64,000 nucleotides of DNA from an uncultured Acidobacteriia bacterium (GTDB lineage Bacteria > Acidobacteriota > Terriglobia > Bryobacterales > Bryobacteraceae): the NCBI GenBank assembly GCA_903923395.1, contig CAIXXM010000101.1, forward strand, positions 51,568 to 115,567, written 5' to 3'. A model generated the notes under the pieces. That model was not told where the DNA came from and did no database searches. It saw nothing but the letters and a program-made list of their open reading frames with translations. Both the position numbers and the translations under genes were made by a program. Below are positions 26,770 through 35,286 of this stretch, piece by piece. How positions within the stretch are numbered: the stretch's first letter is position 1; every line of letters starts with the position of its first letter.

Positions 26770-29664
26770 ATGCTCCAGGAACTCAAATTTCAGCTCTCGA
26801 CCGCGATCCTGACCGTGTTCACGATCGCGGCGGTTGCTGCCGGAGCGATCAGTTTTCAGCAGGTGGGGCGTTTCCGGCTGCCTGATGATGGCATCGGCTG
26901 GGTCGACCGCGGCGGTGCGGTGGTGGCCGCGAGGGTGACGCACCGCGGACCGGGGGAGCGCGCGGGAATCCGTCCCGGCGATGTGCTGGTTTCGATTCAG
27001 GGCGTTCCAATTCACGAAGTGGTGGATGTGCCCCGGGTTCTGGGCGGTGTGGGGGCATGGGGCAAGGCCGATTACAGATTGCGGCGCACCAGCCCGGAAT
27101 ATCGCAAGAACGTCGAGATCCCGGCCAAGGTTACGGTGGAAGAAGCCGCGCGGGGAGTCGCGGTTGGCTACCAGTACCTGGTGGGCTGCGTGTATCTGGC
27201 GGTGGGGCTGTTCGTCTACTTCCGGCGCGGGTCCGCCTACAAAGCCCGGCACTTCTACACCTTCTGTCTGGTCTCTTTCGTCTTCTCCTGCTTCCATTTC
27301 ACCGGGAAACTGAATGCCTTCGACCAGGTGATGTATTACGGCAACCTGTGCGCGGGCTGGCTGGCACCGGCGCTGTTCCTGCATTTCTGCGTCACTTTTC
27401 CTGAGCGCCGCCCCTGGTACCGGACCTGGATGGCACCGCTGGCCTACCTGCCGGGTCTGCTGCTGACGCTGGTGGTGGTGGGTTTTGCTTCCGGACGTTT
27501 GATCGCGCCCGGTGATTCTCTGCCTGAGATCAAAGATCTGCTGGACAGGATCTGGATCGGATTGCTGACAGCTTCCTATTTACTGAGCGGCATTGTTCTG
27601 CAGTCGGGATACCGGCGCGCGGAAGATCCGATCATCCGGCAACAACTGAAGTGGCTGCGGAACGGAATTGTCTTCGGGTTTGGGCCTTTCTGCATCTTCT
27701 ATTCGATTCCCTATCTGTTTGATCTGCCTGTTAGTCCGGTGGTCAATTACTCGGTCGTGACGCTGACCCTGATTCCGGTGACAATCGCGTATTCGATTCT
27801 CCGCTACCGGTTGATGGATGTGGATGTGATCTTCCGCCGGGGGTATGCCTACACGATTGCGACGCTGTGTGTGCTGGCCGCGTTCTATTCCATCGTTTTT
27901 GGGCTGGGCAGTCTGGTCAAGGAAAGCGTCAAGGACCTGGGGAATGCGGGTCTGATTGCCGTGATGCTGGTGGCAACGTTCCTCTTCCAGCCCATTCGGA
28001 ACTGGATGCAGGAACGCTTGGACCGTTACTTCTACCGGGACCGCTATGATTACCGCCGCACGCTGATCGAGTTCGCGCGGGAACTGAATTCCGAAGTGGA
28101 TCTGGATCACATGCTGCAGTCCCTGGCGGACCGGTTGATGCAGACGCTGTCCATCCGGCACGTGGGTTTCTTTCTGCGCTGCGGGGATGAGGTGGACCAG
28201 TGCTGGAAGATGCGTATGTCGATGGGTTCGAGTGCGCGGCCGCTGACCTCTGACAACACTCTCGACCTGAGTTTTCTCGACTGGCCGAATCCGAATCCTT
28301 ATATTTTCTTCGAGCGCACTAAGTACCGCCTGGATGCTGTGGCGGGCAGTTGGCCTGTGGCCGTCCGGCAGACGATTGCGGATCTGGACCTGAATTACTA
28401 CCTGCCCTGTACGGTGCGGGGCAAGACGATTGCCTACCTGGGTGTCAGCCGGACGGAAACGGGCGAGTTTCTGTCGAGCGATGACGTGGAACTGCTCATG
28501 ACGCTCTCCAACTACGTGGGCATCGCGATCGAGAATGCGAACCTGTACCGGTCTTTGAAGCAGAAGGTCGGGGAGTATGAGCGGCTGAAGGAGTTTTCGG
28601 AGAATATTGTGGAGTCGATCAACGTCGGCATTCTTGCGGCGGGACTCGATGACCGGGTGGAGAGTTGGAACACGCAGATGGAACGCTTGTTCGGCATTGG
28701 CCGCGAGCAGGCGGTGGGCCGGACGCTGCATGAGCTGTTTCCTGCCTCACTGGTGGATCTGCTGGACCGTGCGCGCGGTGAGATGAAGATCCATCACTTC
28801 GACAAGTTCGCGGTGGAGACGCGGACGGGCGAGACGATGGCGAATATTGCGGTGGCTCCGCTGGTATCGCGCGAGATGGAGCAGATCGGGCGGCTCGTGA
28901 TTTTCGACGACATCACGGACCGCGCGGAACTGGAACGTCGGCTGGTGCAGGCCGACAAGCTTTCGAGCATCGGACTGCTGGCTGCCGGCGTGGCGCATGA
29001 AGTGAATACGCCGCTGGCTGTGATTTCGACCTATGCGCAAATGCTGGGCAAACAGGTTGCGGGGGATGAGCAGAAATCGAAGATTCTGGAGAAGATTGCC
29101 CGGCAGACCTTCCGTGCCAGCGAGATTGTGAATTCGCTGCTCAACTTCTCCCGCACTTCCACAACGGAATTGAGCGAACTGCAGATCAACCGGATCATTC
29201 AGGAAACCGTTTCTCTGCTGGAACATCAACTGAGCAAGGCGGGCATTGAAGTCAGGCTGCGTTTGGAGCCCGAGGCCGAGCCGATGCGGGGGAACCCGGG
29301 CAAGTTGCAGCAGGTCTTCTTGAACCTCTTTTTGAATGCCCGCGATGCTATGGAGTCCGGCGGGGTGCTTGAGGTTCTGACTTACAACGGTGAGAACGGC
29401 GTGGAAGTAGATGTTGTTGACACGGGCCACGGAATTTCCGCGGAGAACTTGAGCAGGATTTATGATCCTTTCTTCACCACCAAAGGTGCGAAGAAGGGGA
29501 CGGGTCTGGGTCTCTCCGTGACGTATGGGATTATTCAGGAGCACAATGGCGCGATTGAGGTGATTTCGCGTCCGGGCGAGGGGACCCGATTCCATCTGGA
29601 ATTCCCCGCGATCCGTTCGGCAGTGCAGCGGGCGCATTTGGGAGCGGACATTTTTGCGAAATAG
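26770..29664 (+). CDS. membrane sensor histidine kinase with N-terminal PDZ, GAF and PAS domains
   Basis: 964 residues. A TM helix at about 10-30 is followed by a PDZ-like domain at ~48-115 (HRGPGERAGIRPGDVLVSIQG). Some eight hydrophobic helices follow, spanning about 135-420, then a GAF domain (~430-600, ending NYVGIAIENANLYR). A PAS domain covers ~620-720. The HisKA dimerisation domain has the phospho-accepting histidine at about 743 (AAGVAHEVNTPLAVI). The HATPase domain carries QQVFLNLFLNARDAM, VDTGHGIS and GTGLGLSVTYGI. The downstream sigma-54 activator starts inside its 3' end, so the two form a cognate pair. The PDZ next to the membrane sensor suggests it reads protein C-termini, such as misfolded envelope proteins; this is inference. 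Confidence 0.92.
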   Translation: MLQELKFQLSTAILTVFTIAAVAAGAISFQQVGRFRLPDDGIGWVDRGGAVVAARVTHRGPGERAGIRPGDVLVSIQGVPIHEVVDVPRVLGGVGAWGKADYRLRRTSPEYRKNVEIPAKVTVEEAARGVAVGYQYLVGCVYLAVGLFVYFRRGSAYKARHFYTFCLVSFVFSCFHFTGKLNAFDQVMYYGNLCAGWLAPALFLHFCVTFPERRPWYRTWMAPLAYLPGLLLTLVVVGFASGRLIAPGDSLPEIKDLLDRIWIGLLTASYLLSGIVLQSGYRRAEDPIIRQQLKWLRNGIVFGFGPFCIFYSIPYLFDLPVSPVVNYSVVTLTLIPVTIAYSILRYRLMDVDVIFRRGYAYTIATLCVLAAFYSIVFGLGSLVKESVKDLGNAGLIAVMLVATFLFQPIRNWMQERLDRYFYRDRYDYRRTLIEFARELNSEVDLDHMLQSLADRLMQTLSIRHVGFFLRCGDEVDQCWKMRMSMGSSARPLTSDNTLDLSFLDWPNPNPYIFFERTKYRLDAVAGSWPVAVRQTIADLDLNYYLPCTVRGKTIAYLGVSRTETGEFLSSDDVELLMTLSNYVGIAIENANLYRSLKQKVGEYERLKEFSENIVESINVGILAAGLDDRVESWNTQMERLFGIGREQAVGRTLHELFPASLVDLLDRARGEMKIHHFDKFAVETRTGETMANIAVAPLVSREMEQIGRLVIFDDITDRAELERRLVQADKLSSIGLLAAGVAHEVNTPLAVISTYAQMLGKQVAGDEQKSKILEKIARQTFRASEIVNSLLNFSRTSTTELSELQINRIIQETVSLLEHQLSKAGIEVRLRLEPEAEPMRGNPGKLQQVFLNLFLNARDAMESGGVLEVLTYNGENGVEVDVVDTGHGISAENLSRIYDPFFTTKGAKKGTGLGLSVTYGIIQEHNGAIEVISRPGEGTRFHLEFPAIRSAVQRAHLGADIFAK

Positions 29665-31066
29665 AATTCTTGTCATTGACGACGAAGCGGATATCCGGGA
29701 GAGTCTGGAAACGCTGCTTGAACTGGAAGGCTACGAAGTCGAACTGGCGTTCAACGGTACGGAAGGTGAGCGGAAGCTGGAGAGCCGGGCCTACGATCTG
29801 GTGCTGCTGGATCTGATGATGCCTGACAAATCCGGCATGGAGGTGCTCAAGACGCTGCGGGAGCGCGACCGCCATACGCCGGTGTTCATGATCACGGCCT
29901 ATGGTTCGATTGAAGCTGCGGTGCAGGCGGTCAAGCTCGGGGCAAACGATTATTTCCAGAAGCCATGGGATAACGAGAAGCTCATTCTGGAAATTGAACG
30001 TGTCATCGCCGGGCAGCGGCTGATTGACGAGAACACGCAGCTGAAGCGTGCGTTGAAGCAGCGGTACAGTTTCCCGAACATTGTTGGCAAGGGCGACAAG
30101 ATGCTGCGGGTGATGGATCTGGTGGCGCAGGTGGCGCCGAGCCGCTCGACGATCCTGATCACAGGCGAAACCGGGACCGGGAAAGAGCTGATTGCGAAGG
30201 CGATCCACACCAGTTCGCCGCGTGCGGACAATGCTTTTGTGCCGGTCAACAGCGGGTCTCTGCCGGTGGATCTCCTGGAGTCCACTTTGTTTGGGCACGT
30301 GCGGGGCGCGTTTACCAGTGCGGTGCAGAGCAAGAAAGGTGCTTTTGAGGTCGCGAACAAGGGGACGATCTTCTTTGATGAGATTGGGACTATTGGGCCT
30401 GAGACGCAGGCGAAACTGTTGCGCGTGATTCAGGAGCGGGAGTTTACACCGCTGGGTTCGAATGAAGTGGTGAAGGTGGATGTCCGGATTCTGGCAGCCA
30501 CCAATGCCGACCTTCGCAAGATGGTGGAGGAGAAGAAGTTCCGCGAAGACCTCTACTACCGCCTGAACGTGATCAATATCATGCTGCCACCATTGCGGGA
30601 CCGGCGGGAAGACATTCCCCTGCTGGTGAATCACTTCCTCGAAAAGTTCAGCAAAGAGAACGAGAAATTCCAGGATGCGGAAGGCCGGACGCAGTTGCGA
30701 TTTGAGCCCGAAGCGATGCAGTTACTGCTGGATCACACGTGGCCGGGGAATGTGCGGGAACTGGAGAACGTGGTGGAACGGTCAGTAGTGCTGGCGTCCA
30801 CGGCGATGGTGCCGGTGGACGTCTTCCCGGAATATCTCTTACACGCGGGCGGGATCCGTCTGCGTCGCAGCGAGAACGACGCGCTTCCGGCAGATGCTTC
30901 GCTGTTTGAGATTGTGGCGGATTACGAGCGGAAGACGATTCTGGAGCATCTGGAGCGGTTCAACTGGAGCCAGACGGATGCGGCGGAAGCGCTGCGTGTG
31001 CCGCTGTCTACGCTGAATCAGAAGATCAAGCGTTTGAATATCGATGTGAAGCGCCGGGGAGCATAG
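29654..31066 (+). CDS. sigma-54-dependent response regulator (NtrC family) with GAFTSA loop
   Basis: 470 residues starting at a TTG (29654) that overlaps the kinase stop by 11 bases. The receiver domain has the phospho-acceptor D53 (LLDLMMP) and switch K103. The AAA+ domain has Walker A GETGTGKE (171-178) and Walker B TIFFDEIG. The sigma-54 contact loop reads GAFTSA at 218-223 rather than GAFTGA. A Fis-type helix-turn-helix ends the protein (WSQTDAAEALRVPLSTLNQKI). It activates RNA polymerase with sigma-54 at -24/-12 promoters; targets are unknown. Confidence 0.94.
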   Translation: MRNRILVIDDEADIRESLETLLELEGYEVELAFNGTEGERKLESRAYDLVLLDLMMPDKSGMEVLKTLRERDRHTPVFMITAYGSIEAAVQAVKLGANDYFQKPWDNEKLILEIERVIAGQRLIDENTQLKRALKQRYSFPNIVGKGDKMLRVMDLVAQVAPSRSTILITGETGTGKELIAKAIHTSSPRADNAFVPVNSGSLPVDLLESTLFGHVRGAFTSAVQSKKGAFEVANKGTIFFDEIGTIGPETQAKLLRVIQEREFTPLGSNEVVKVDVRILAATNADLRKMVEEKKFREDLYYRLNVINIMLPPLRDRREDIPLLVNHFLEKFSKENEKFQDAEGRTQLRFEPEAMQLLLDHTWPGNVRELENVVERSVVLASTAMVPVDVFPEYLLHAGGIRLRRSENDALPADASLFEIVADYERKTILEHLERFNWSQTDAAEALRVPLSTLNQKIKRLNIDVKRRGA

Positions 31067-31069
31067 CCA

Positions 31070-31104
31070 CAAAAAAGGCCCCGCCGAAGTTACTTGCGGG
31101 GCCT
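31070..31104 (-). terminator. intrinsic terminator (minus-strand orientation)
   Basis: A perfect 9-bp stem, AGGCCCCGC (31076-31084) with GCGGGGCCT (31096-31104), loop of 11. A run of A at 31070-31076 becomes the U-tract on a minus-strand transcript. It would end transcription of the PEP-CTERM remnant and may also stop the kinase/activator mRNA from the other side. Confidence 0.8.
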
Positions 31105-31126
31105 GTTCATTGCAAGATCGCGAACG

Positions 31127-31500
31127 GAATTATGAGCGACGTCGGCGCATGAATCCCATGGCGGCAAAACCGCCGAGGAGAAGTGCGTAGGTCGAGCGTT
31201 CCGGAGAGGAAGTAATCGAATCGAAGGTAACAGCGCCGTTGCCGGTGTTTACACCCGATGTAATAACCACCGACGGGAGCGCAGCAACGGCATACGATCC
31301 ACCGCCACCGCCAAGGACTGTACCAGCGTGTATACCTGGCTGCCCCTCCACCCCCGCCTGCGACTTCCAGTGGTTCATCCGGCAGGGAGTCAGGAGTGCC
31401 AATGAAGACCCAGGTGGCACCACCTCCAACGCACGGGATGAAACTGCCACATGCACCAGGAGTGCCGCGTACTGGCCTCCGCGGTCCCCAAGCTGGCTAT
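31127..31500 (-). pseudogene. decayed glycine-rich PEP-CTERM (exosortase-sorted) protein gene
   Basis: The 3' end encodes a PEP-CTERM-like sorting signal: SSPERSTYALLLGGFAAMGFM followed by RRRRS, i.e. a PE-x-ST motif, a hydrophobic helix and an Arg tail. The frame upstream of it (GGGGGSYAVAALPSVVITSGVNTGNG) lacks a signal peptide and any ATG start. A second frame over about 31335-31440 reads CVGGGATWVFIGT, then PLEVAGGGGGAA, which is the glycine-rich domain expected just before it. The coding signal therefore switches frame near 31330, and probably again near 31450. I conclude that it is a frameshifted remnant. The terminator at 31070-31104 belongs to it. Confidence 0.65.
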
Positions 31501-31600
31501 AGTGTCGAATACTGCCAGTTCGAAACCCCTTAAGTGAGTTTGGTGAAAATTGGGCAGAGGACCTGGCGTTTCGGACGAATCGTTGCCCCCATTTATGCAG

Positions 31601-32341
31601 TTACAACCCCACCGCTTCCCGCAGGAGCGGCGCACGGTCCCGGCTGACGTCGAGTTCGGTGCCGTCGGTCAACTTCACGCGCCACGCGCCGGAGGTCATC
31701 CAGGGATACATTTCCGTTACGGCTTCCAACTGGACGATGGTGCCGCGGTTGAGGCGGAAGTACTCTCCTTCGGGTAACAGGCTTTCCAATTCCGCCACAG
31801 TGCGGTTCGTGAGATAGCGGCCCGAGGCGGTGCACAGGAATACGAGTCGTTCTTCCGCCTGTACATAGAGAACATCACGCCGCGAGAGTAACACCACCTT
31901 CTTCCCGCGGCGGGCGGCGAGCTTGGCGGGTATCTTTGGCTGCAGCGTGGCACGAAGTTGTTGGAGTAACTCACCCGTCAAGCCGGGGCGGATAAGTTGT
32001 TCTTCGAGGCGCTTCACGGACCGTGCCAGGGCAGCAGGTTCCACAGGCTTCAGTAGATAGTCGACAGCATTGGTTTCAAAGGCCCGGACTGCGTACTGAT
32101 CATAGGCCGTTACAAAGACGATGGGCGGCGGGCTGTCGAGTTCCGCGACAATATCGAAGCCATTCAGGCCGGGCATCTCGATGTCGAGGAAGATAGCGTC
32201 CGGCCGGAGGGCTTCCATGGCCTCAATGGCATCGGTTCCGTTGGCAGCCTCGCCGGCAATTTCCACGTTGGGGAAGGCTGCGAGACTGCGGCGGAGTGCC
32301 ATGCGGGCCGGTTGTTCGTCATCCACTATGAGAACGCGCAT
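31601..32341 (-). CDS. LytTR-family response regulator
   Basis: 246 residues. The receiver domain starts RVLIVDDEQPARMAL, with the phospho-acceptor aspartate in IFLDIEMPG and the switch lysine in YLLKPV. The C-terminal LytTR DNA-binding domain covers ~140-246 (RRDVLYVQAEERLVFL, then FRLNRGTIVQLEAV). It is encoded 2 bases downstream of its sensor kinase. LytTR regulators often control cell-surface or export genes; the target here is unknown. Confidence 0.93.
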   Translation of the reverse strand: MRVLIVDDEQPARMALRRSLAAFPNVEIAGEAANGTDAIEAMEALRPDAIFLDIEMPGLNGFDIVAELDSPPPIVFVTAYDQYAVRAFETNAVDYLLKPVEPAALARSVKRLEEQLIRPGLTGELLQQLRATLQPKIPAKLAARRGKKVVLLSRRDVLYVQAEERLVFLCTASGRYLTNRTVAELESLLPEGEYFRLNRGTIVQLEAVTEMYPWMTSGAWRVKLTDGTELDVSRDRAPLLREAVGL

Positions 32342-32343
32342 AT

Positions 32344-33372
32344 TTAGTGTGCCGTCGGAATTGTCAGTCTGACACGGAAAACACGGTCGACTTCGAGCAG
32401 GAATGTCGCCCGGTTGCGATAGAGCAGCCGGAGCCGGTCTGACAGCAGTTGCAGCGAATGGCCGTCGCGCACCAATTTTTCCAAGTCGATGTCGCGGGGG
32501 TCCTCGACAGGATTCGAAATGGTCAGTTCGTAGGATGTTGGCGCGATGCTGAGGTCAACTTGTACACTGCCGCCCTCCGGCAGGTTCGCGATGCCATGTC
32601 GGACGGCGTTTTCCGCCAGGTGTTGCAAGGTCAAGGCCGGAATCCGCAGGGTAGAGGGCGCTGTGGGCAGCGTGTAGTTGAGGCGGGAGCCGAAGCGCGC
32701 TTTCTCGATCTCCAGGTATTCCATGGTCAGGGCGATTTCCTGGTCCAGCGGGACCATGCCCAGACTCCCCTCGGGCAGGTTCCGGCGGTAGAGTGCGGAC
32801 AGTCGCCCGATCAGGGCCTGGGCGGTCGCAGGCTGGTCGGGGATGAAGGCAGAGATAGTGTTCAGCGTATTGAAGAAGAAATGCGGCTGGATGCGGGTTT
32901 CGAGGGCCCGCAGTTCTGTCTGCGTATTGAGCAGCCGCGCGCGGGATCTTTCATTCGCCATGTACAGCAACACGAAGCAATTGAAAAAGGCCAGGAGGGC
33001 GACGAACAGAGGAACGTCTTCCGTGTTGGGGATCGCGACATGTGCCAGCCGCCAGGTAACTTTGACGACGATGGTGGCCAGGATCACACCGAGGGCTCCC
33101 AGAAGGCTCAATAGATAGACTTTCCTGCGCGGCATGTCGGCTTGGTCCATTTTGATGCTGAAGCTGCACAGAAAGCTGGTGACGGCTCCCGCGAGGATAG
33201 TGCTAAGGAGTAGCATCAGGCGCGTGGCATCAAACCCTGTGCTGAGGTTGGGGGGCAGGTGCAGGGTGAGCAGTGCGTCAAAGGGTCCGAAGAGTGCACC
33301 GAGTCCGATGACTTTCCGAAGGGAAATGGACGGCAGGGCAGGGGCCGTTCCACGTAGTTGCCGTTGTTTCAT
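32344..33372 (-). CDS. LytS/YehU-type membrane sensor histidine kinase
   Basis: 342 residues from the ATG at 33372, which follows an AGGAG box; the frame is open to 33486 without such a site. Four hydrophobic segments lie in the first ~150 residues. The His_kinase domain has the phospho-accepting histidine in RIQPHFFFNTLNTISAFI. The ATPase domain has LQHLAENAVRHGI, but the later glycine boxes are poorly conserved, as in many LytS-like kinases. It pairs with the LytTR regulator directly downstream. Confidence 0.9.
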   Translation of the reverse strand: MKQRQLRGTAPALPSISLRKVIGLGALFGPFDALLTLHLPPNLSTGFDATRLMLLLSTILAGAVTSFLCSFSIKMDQADMPRRKVYLLSLLGALGVILATIVVKVTWRLAHVAIPNTEDVPLFVALLAFFNCFVLLYMANERSRARLLNTQTELRALETRIQPHFFFNTLNTISAFIPDQPATAQALIGRLSALYRRNLPEGSLGMVPLDQEIALTMEYLEIEKARFGSRLNYTLPTAPSTLRIPALTLQHLAENAVRHGIANLPEGGSVQVDLSIAPTSYELTISNPVEDPRDIDLEKLVRDGHSLQLLSDRLRLLYRNRATFLLEVDRVFRVRLTIPTAH

Positions 33373-33505
33373 GTAAGGAATCTCCTGATTCCCAGTGTTG
33401 GTTCGGTGTGGGGAAAGCTGGCCTTCTTTCGGATGAAGCGCGGGAGATGCGGTACGAAGTGCGAAGGTGGGGTACGGATGACGCATGGGAAACGGTGCAT
33501 TGTTT

Positions 33506-33889
33506 TCATTCCCCGTCGGATCTGTTGAGGATTACATCCACGTCCATGGATAAACCGGGGTCTGCTATGCCCCGCAGCGTTTCTGGTTCAAAATTCAGGC
33601 CGGCAACAAATGTGGAGGTGATTTGAAGCCGCCGTTCCAGAAACTGAACCATACAGACTGGCAGTAGAGCATGGGCACTCTGGCCGGGACAATCAGCGGC
33701 GCGCTTCCGATTCATAATGCTCCACATGTTGCGGTCCCACGTTTTCCCCGACCTGCCCCTTGGATCACCGATACGGCGTGCTTCGTCACACGAAGTTCCC
33801 GTGAGCTCTATGATCTGCTCCGGCGTAAGCATGGTGCTTTCGATCGTGACATCTACTGTGACATGATCGTTGCTGAAATCTTGCGGCAA
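33506..33889 (-). CDS. DUF4279 domain-containing protein
   Basis: About 127 residues if it begins at the TTG at 33889; an in-frame stop lies just upstream and no earlier ATG exists. The pattern matches DUF4279: a beta strand with VTVDVTIES, then MLTPEQIIELTGTSCDEARRIGD, an aromatic strand WDRNMWSI and an ending SMDVDVILNR. DUF4279 proteins have no known enzymatic role and often sit near toxin or immunity genes. The 112-base divergent gap to the zinc-ribbon gene probably holds both promoters. Confidence 0.65.
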   Translation of the reverse strand: MPQDFSNDHVTVDVTIESTMLTPEQIIELTGTSCDEARRIGDPRGRSGKTWDRNMWSIMNRKRAADCPGQSAHALLPVCMVQFLERRLQITSTFVAGLNFEPETLRGIADPGLSMDVDVILNRSDGE

Positions 33890-34001
33890 TTCTCATTTGT
33901 AGCGCAGGGAAATGAGCGGGCGCGACCGCAGGGGTGAGTTTCCAGCAGAGATGATTCAATAGGCGAGTAGCGGGTATTCTCAGCACAAAGCGGGCGGTTG
34001 A

Positions 34002-34304
34002 ATGAAGATTCTCTGGTGCTGGCGCTGCCAAGCCGAAATTCCGATGCTGAATGACGACGAGTTCCGTCAGGTGATGACACTGCGTGGAACTGGCCGGGGT
34101 GATCTTTGGGGTCGTGAGTTCGGGCCTGTCCTCCAGGAGTATGAGCGGATCACAGGCGTTAGAGCAGCAAACATCGGTGCCTTTTATCATCACGTGGAAT
34201 CGTTGTACGGACCACCGTGTCAGACCTGCGGGAAGCCGCTGCGGACACCACGGGCAAGGTTTTGTGGAGCTTGCGGGGCTTCGGTACGGGCCAATGAGCG
34301 CTGA
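34002..34304 (+). CDS. small zinc-ribbon protein of unknown function
   Basis: 100 residues. Two cysteine clusters are visible: WCWRCQAEIPML at the N-terminus, and CQTCGKPLRTPRARFCGACGA at 73-93, an obvious zinc ribbon. Between them is a helical segment with EYERITGVR and a conserved-looking SLYGPPC. Similar small proteins occur singly in many genomes, often beside toxin loci, but I cannot assign a role. It is divergent from the DUF4279 gene. Confidence 0.65.
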   Translation: MKILWCWRCQAEIPMLNDDEFRQVMTLRGTGRGDLWGREFGPVLQEYERITGVRAANIGAFYHHVESLYGPPCQTCGKPLRTPRARFCGACGASVRANER

Positions 34305-34352
34305 TGTCCGTGTGGGGAACACAAATGGCCCGGAAGGTGCGGTGCGAAATAC

Positions 34353-34382
34353 AAAAGCCGACCCTGGTTGGGGTCGGCTTTT
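34353..34382. terminator. bidirectional intrinsic terminator
   Basis: A perfect 12-bp stem, AAAAGCCGACCC with GGGTCGGCTTTT, loop TGGTTG. The A-run and T-run give a U-tract in both directions. It would end both the zinc-ribbon gene (plus) and the tRNA-Leu transcript (minus). Confidence 0.92.
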
Positions 34383-34396
34383 GGTGAAACTTGTGT

Positions 34397-34483
34397 TGGT
34401 GCGGATGAGAGGACTTGAACCTCCACTTCCTTGCGAAAACTAGAACCTGAATCTAGCGCGTCTGCCAGTTCCGCCACATCCGC
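34397..34483 (-). tRNA. tRNA-Leu (anticodon CAG)
   Basis: The minus strand folds as a class II tRNA. The acceptor 5' arm GCGGATG pairs with CATCCGC, followed by an encoded ACCA end (34400-34397). A D-arm contains TGGCAGACGCG. The 5-bp anticodon stem CTAGA/TCTAG surrounds the loop TTCAGGT with anticodon CAG, a long variable arm follows, and the T-loop is GGTTCAAGTCC. The long variable arm and CAG identify leucine. Confidence 0.95.
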
Positions 34484-34536
34484 ACATGGTGGGCAAACCT
34501 CCATTGTGGGGGTCTTTTGTGAGAAAGTCAAATTCT

Positions 34537-35286
34537 ATGATTTCTGATCAGCTTCGCCAAGGCAAAACGCTCTTTGGTTGCTTCAATGAATTGCCTTGCC
34601 CGGAGGCGGTGGAACTGGCCGCTTTGGCCGGATGGGACTTCTGTGTGGCGGACAGCGAGCATGGTCCGATACCGGAATCCGCATATCCTGCGCTCGTTCG
34701 GGCGGGGGAGGTGCGGGGGATGGCCGTTCTGATCCGGGTGGCGGAGAACCGTCCCGCGTTGATTCAGCAGGCTCTGGATGCCGGAGCGGCTGGCGTGCTG
34801 GTGCCGCAGGTGAATTCGTATGATGCCGCAGTGGCTGCCGTGCGGGCTGCGCGCTTTGCGCCAGAAGGCAACCGGGGCGTGAATGCCTTTGTCCGGGCCG
34901 CTGGCTATTCGACCCGCGGCGCCGGGCCGTATTTGCAGACCGCAAACCGGGAGACCGTCTGTGCGCTGCAAATGGAAAGCGGCGAAGCTTGCCGGGATGC
35001 GGCAAAGATCGCTGCCATTCCAGGAGTCGACGTGCTGTTCGCCGGGCCGTGGGATTTGTCGCAAAGCTTCGGGGTGCCTGGGCAGTTGGATCATCCAGAG
35101 GTGGTGCAGGCCATTGAAGTGATGATCCGTGCGTGTGCCGGGCAGGGGATCGCGGCGGGGATTTATGCAGGCTCGCCGGAAGCAGCCAAACACTGGGCTG
35201 CGCGCGGCGTGCAATTGATTACCTGCCAGGTGGACACAGTCATACTTCTGCGCGGGCTGCAGAGACTCCTCGATCAACTGCGTTGA
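34537..35286 (+). CDS. HpcH/HpaI-family aldolase
   Basis: 249 residues from the ATG at 34537; the upstream open frame overlaps the tRNA. The pattern ADSEHGP near 44-50, QALDAGAAGVLVPQVNS, NAFVRAAGYS and LFAGPWDLSQSFG matches class II metal-dependent aldolases. These split 2-keto-3-deoxy acids, such as 4-hydroxy-2-oxoheptanedioate, into pyruvate and an aldehyde. The metal-binding Glu/Asp are probably those in ADSEHG and QMESGEA. Neither neighbour is a sugar-acid or aromatic catabolism gene, so the physiological substrate is unknown. Confidence 0.88.
   Translation: MISDQLRQGKTLFGCFNELPCPEAVELAALAGWDFCVADSEHGPIPESAYPALVRAGEVRGMAVLIRVAENRPALIQQALDAGAAGVLVPQVNSYDAAVAAVRAARFAPEGNRGVNAFVRAAGYSTRGAGPYLQTANRETVCALQMESGEACRDAAKIAAIPGVDVLFAGPWDLSQSFGVPGQLDHPEVVQAIEVMIRACAGQGIAAGIYAGSPEAAKHWAARGVQLITCQVDTVILLRGLQRLLDQLR

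Noticed and set aside
27580..28731. 383-residue minus-strand frame opposite the histidine kinase
   Set aside because: Antisense shadow of a conserved kinase gene; no coherent protein features.
33786..34322. 178-residue minus-strand frame spanning the DUF4279 and zinc-ribbon genes
   Set aside because: Covers the divergent promoter region and the opposite strand of a cysteine-motif gene; no family pattern.
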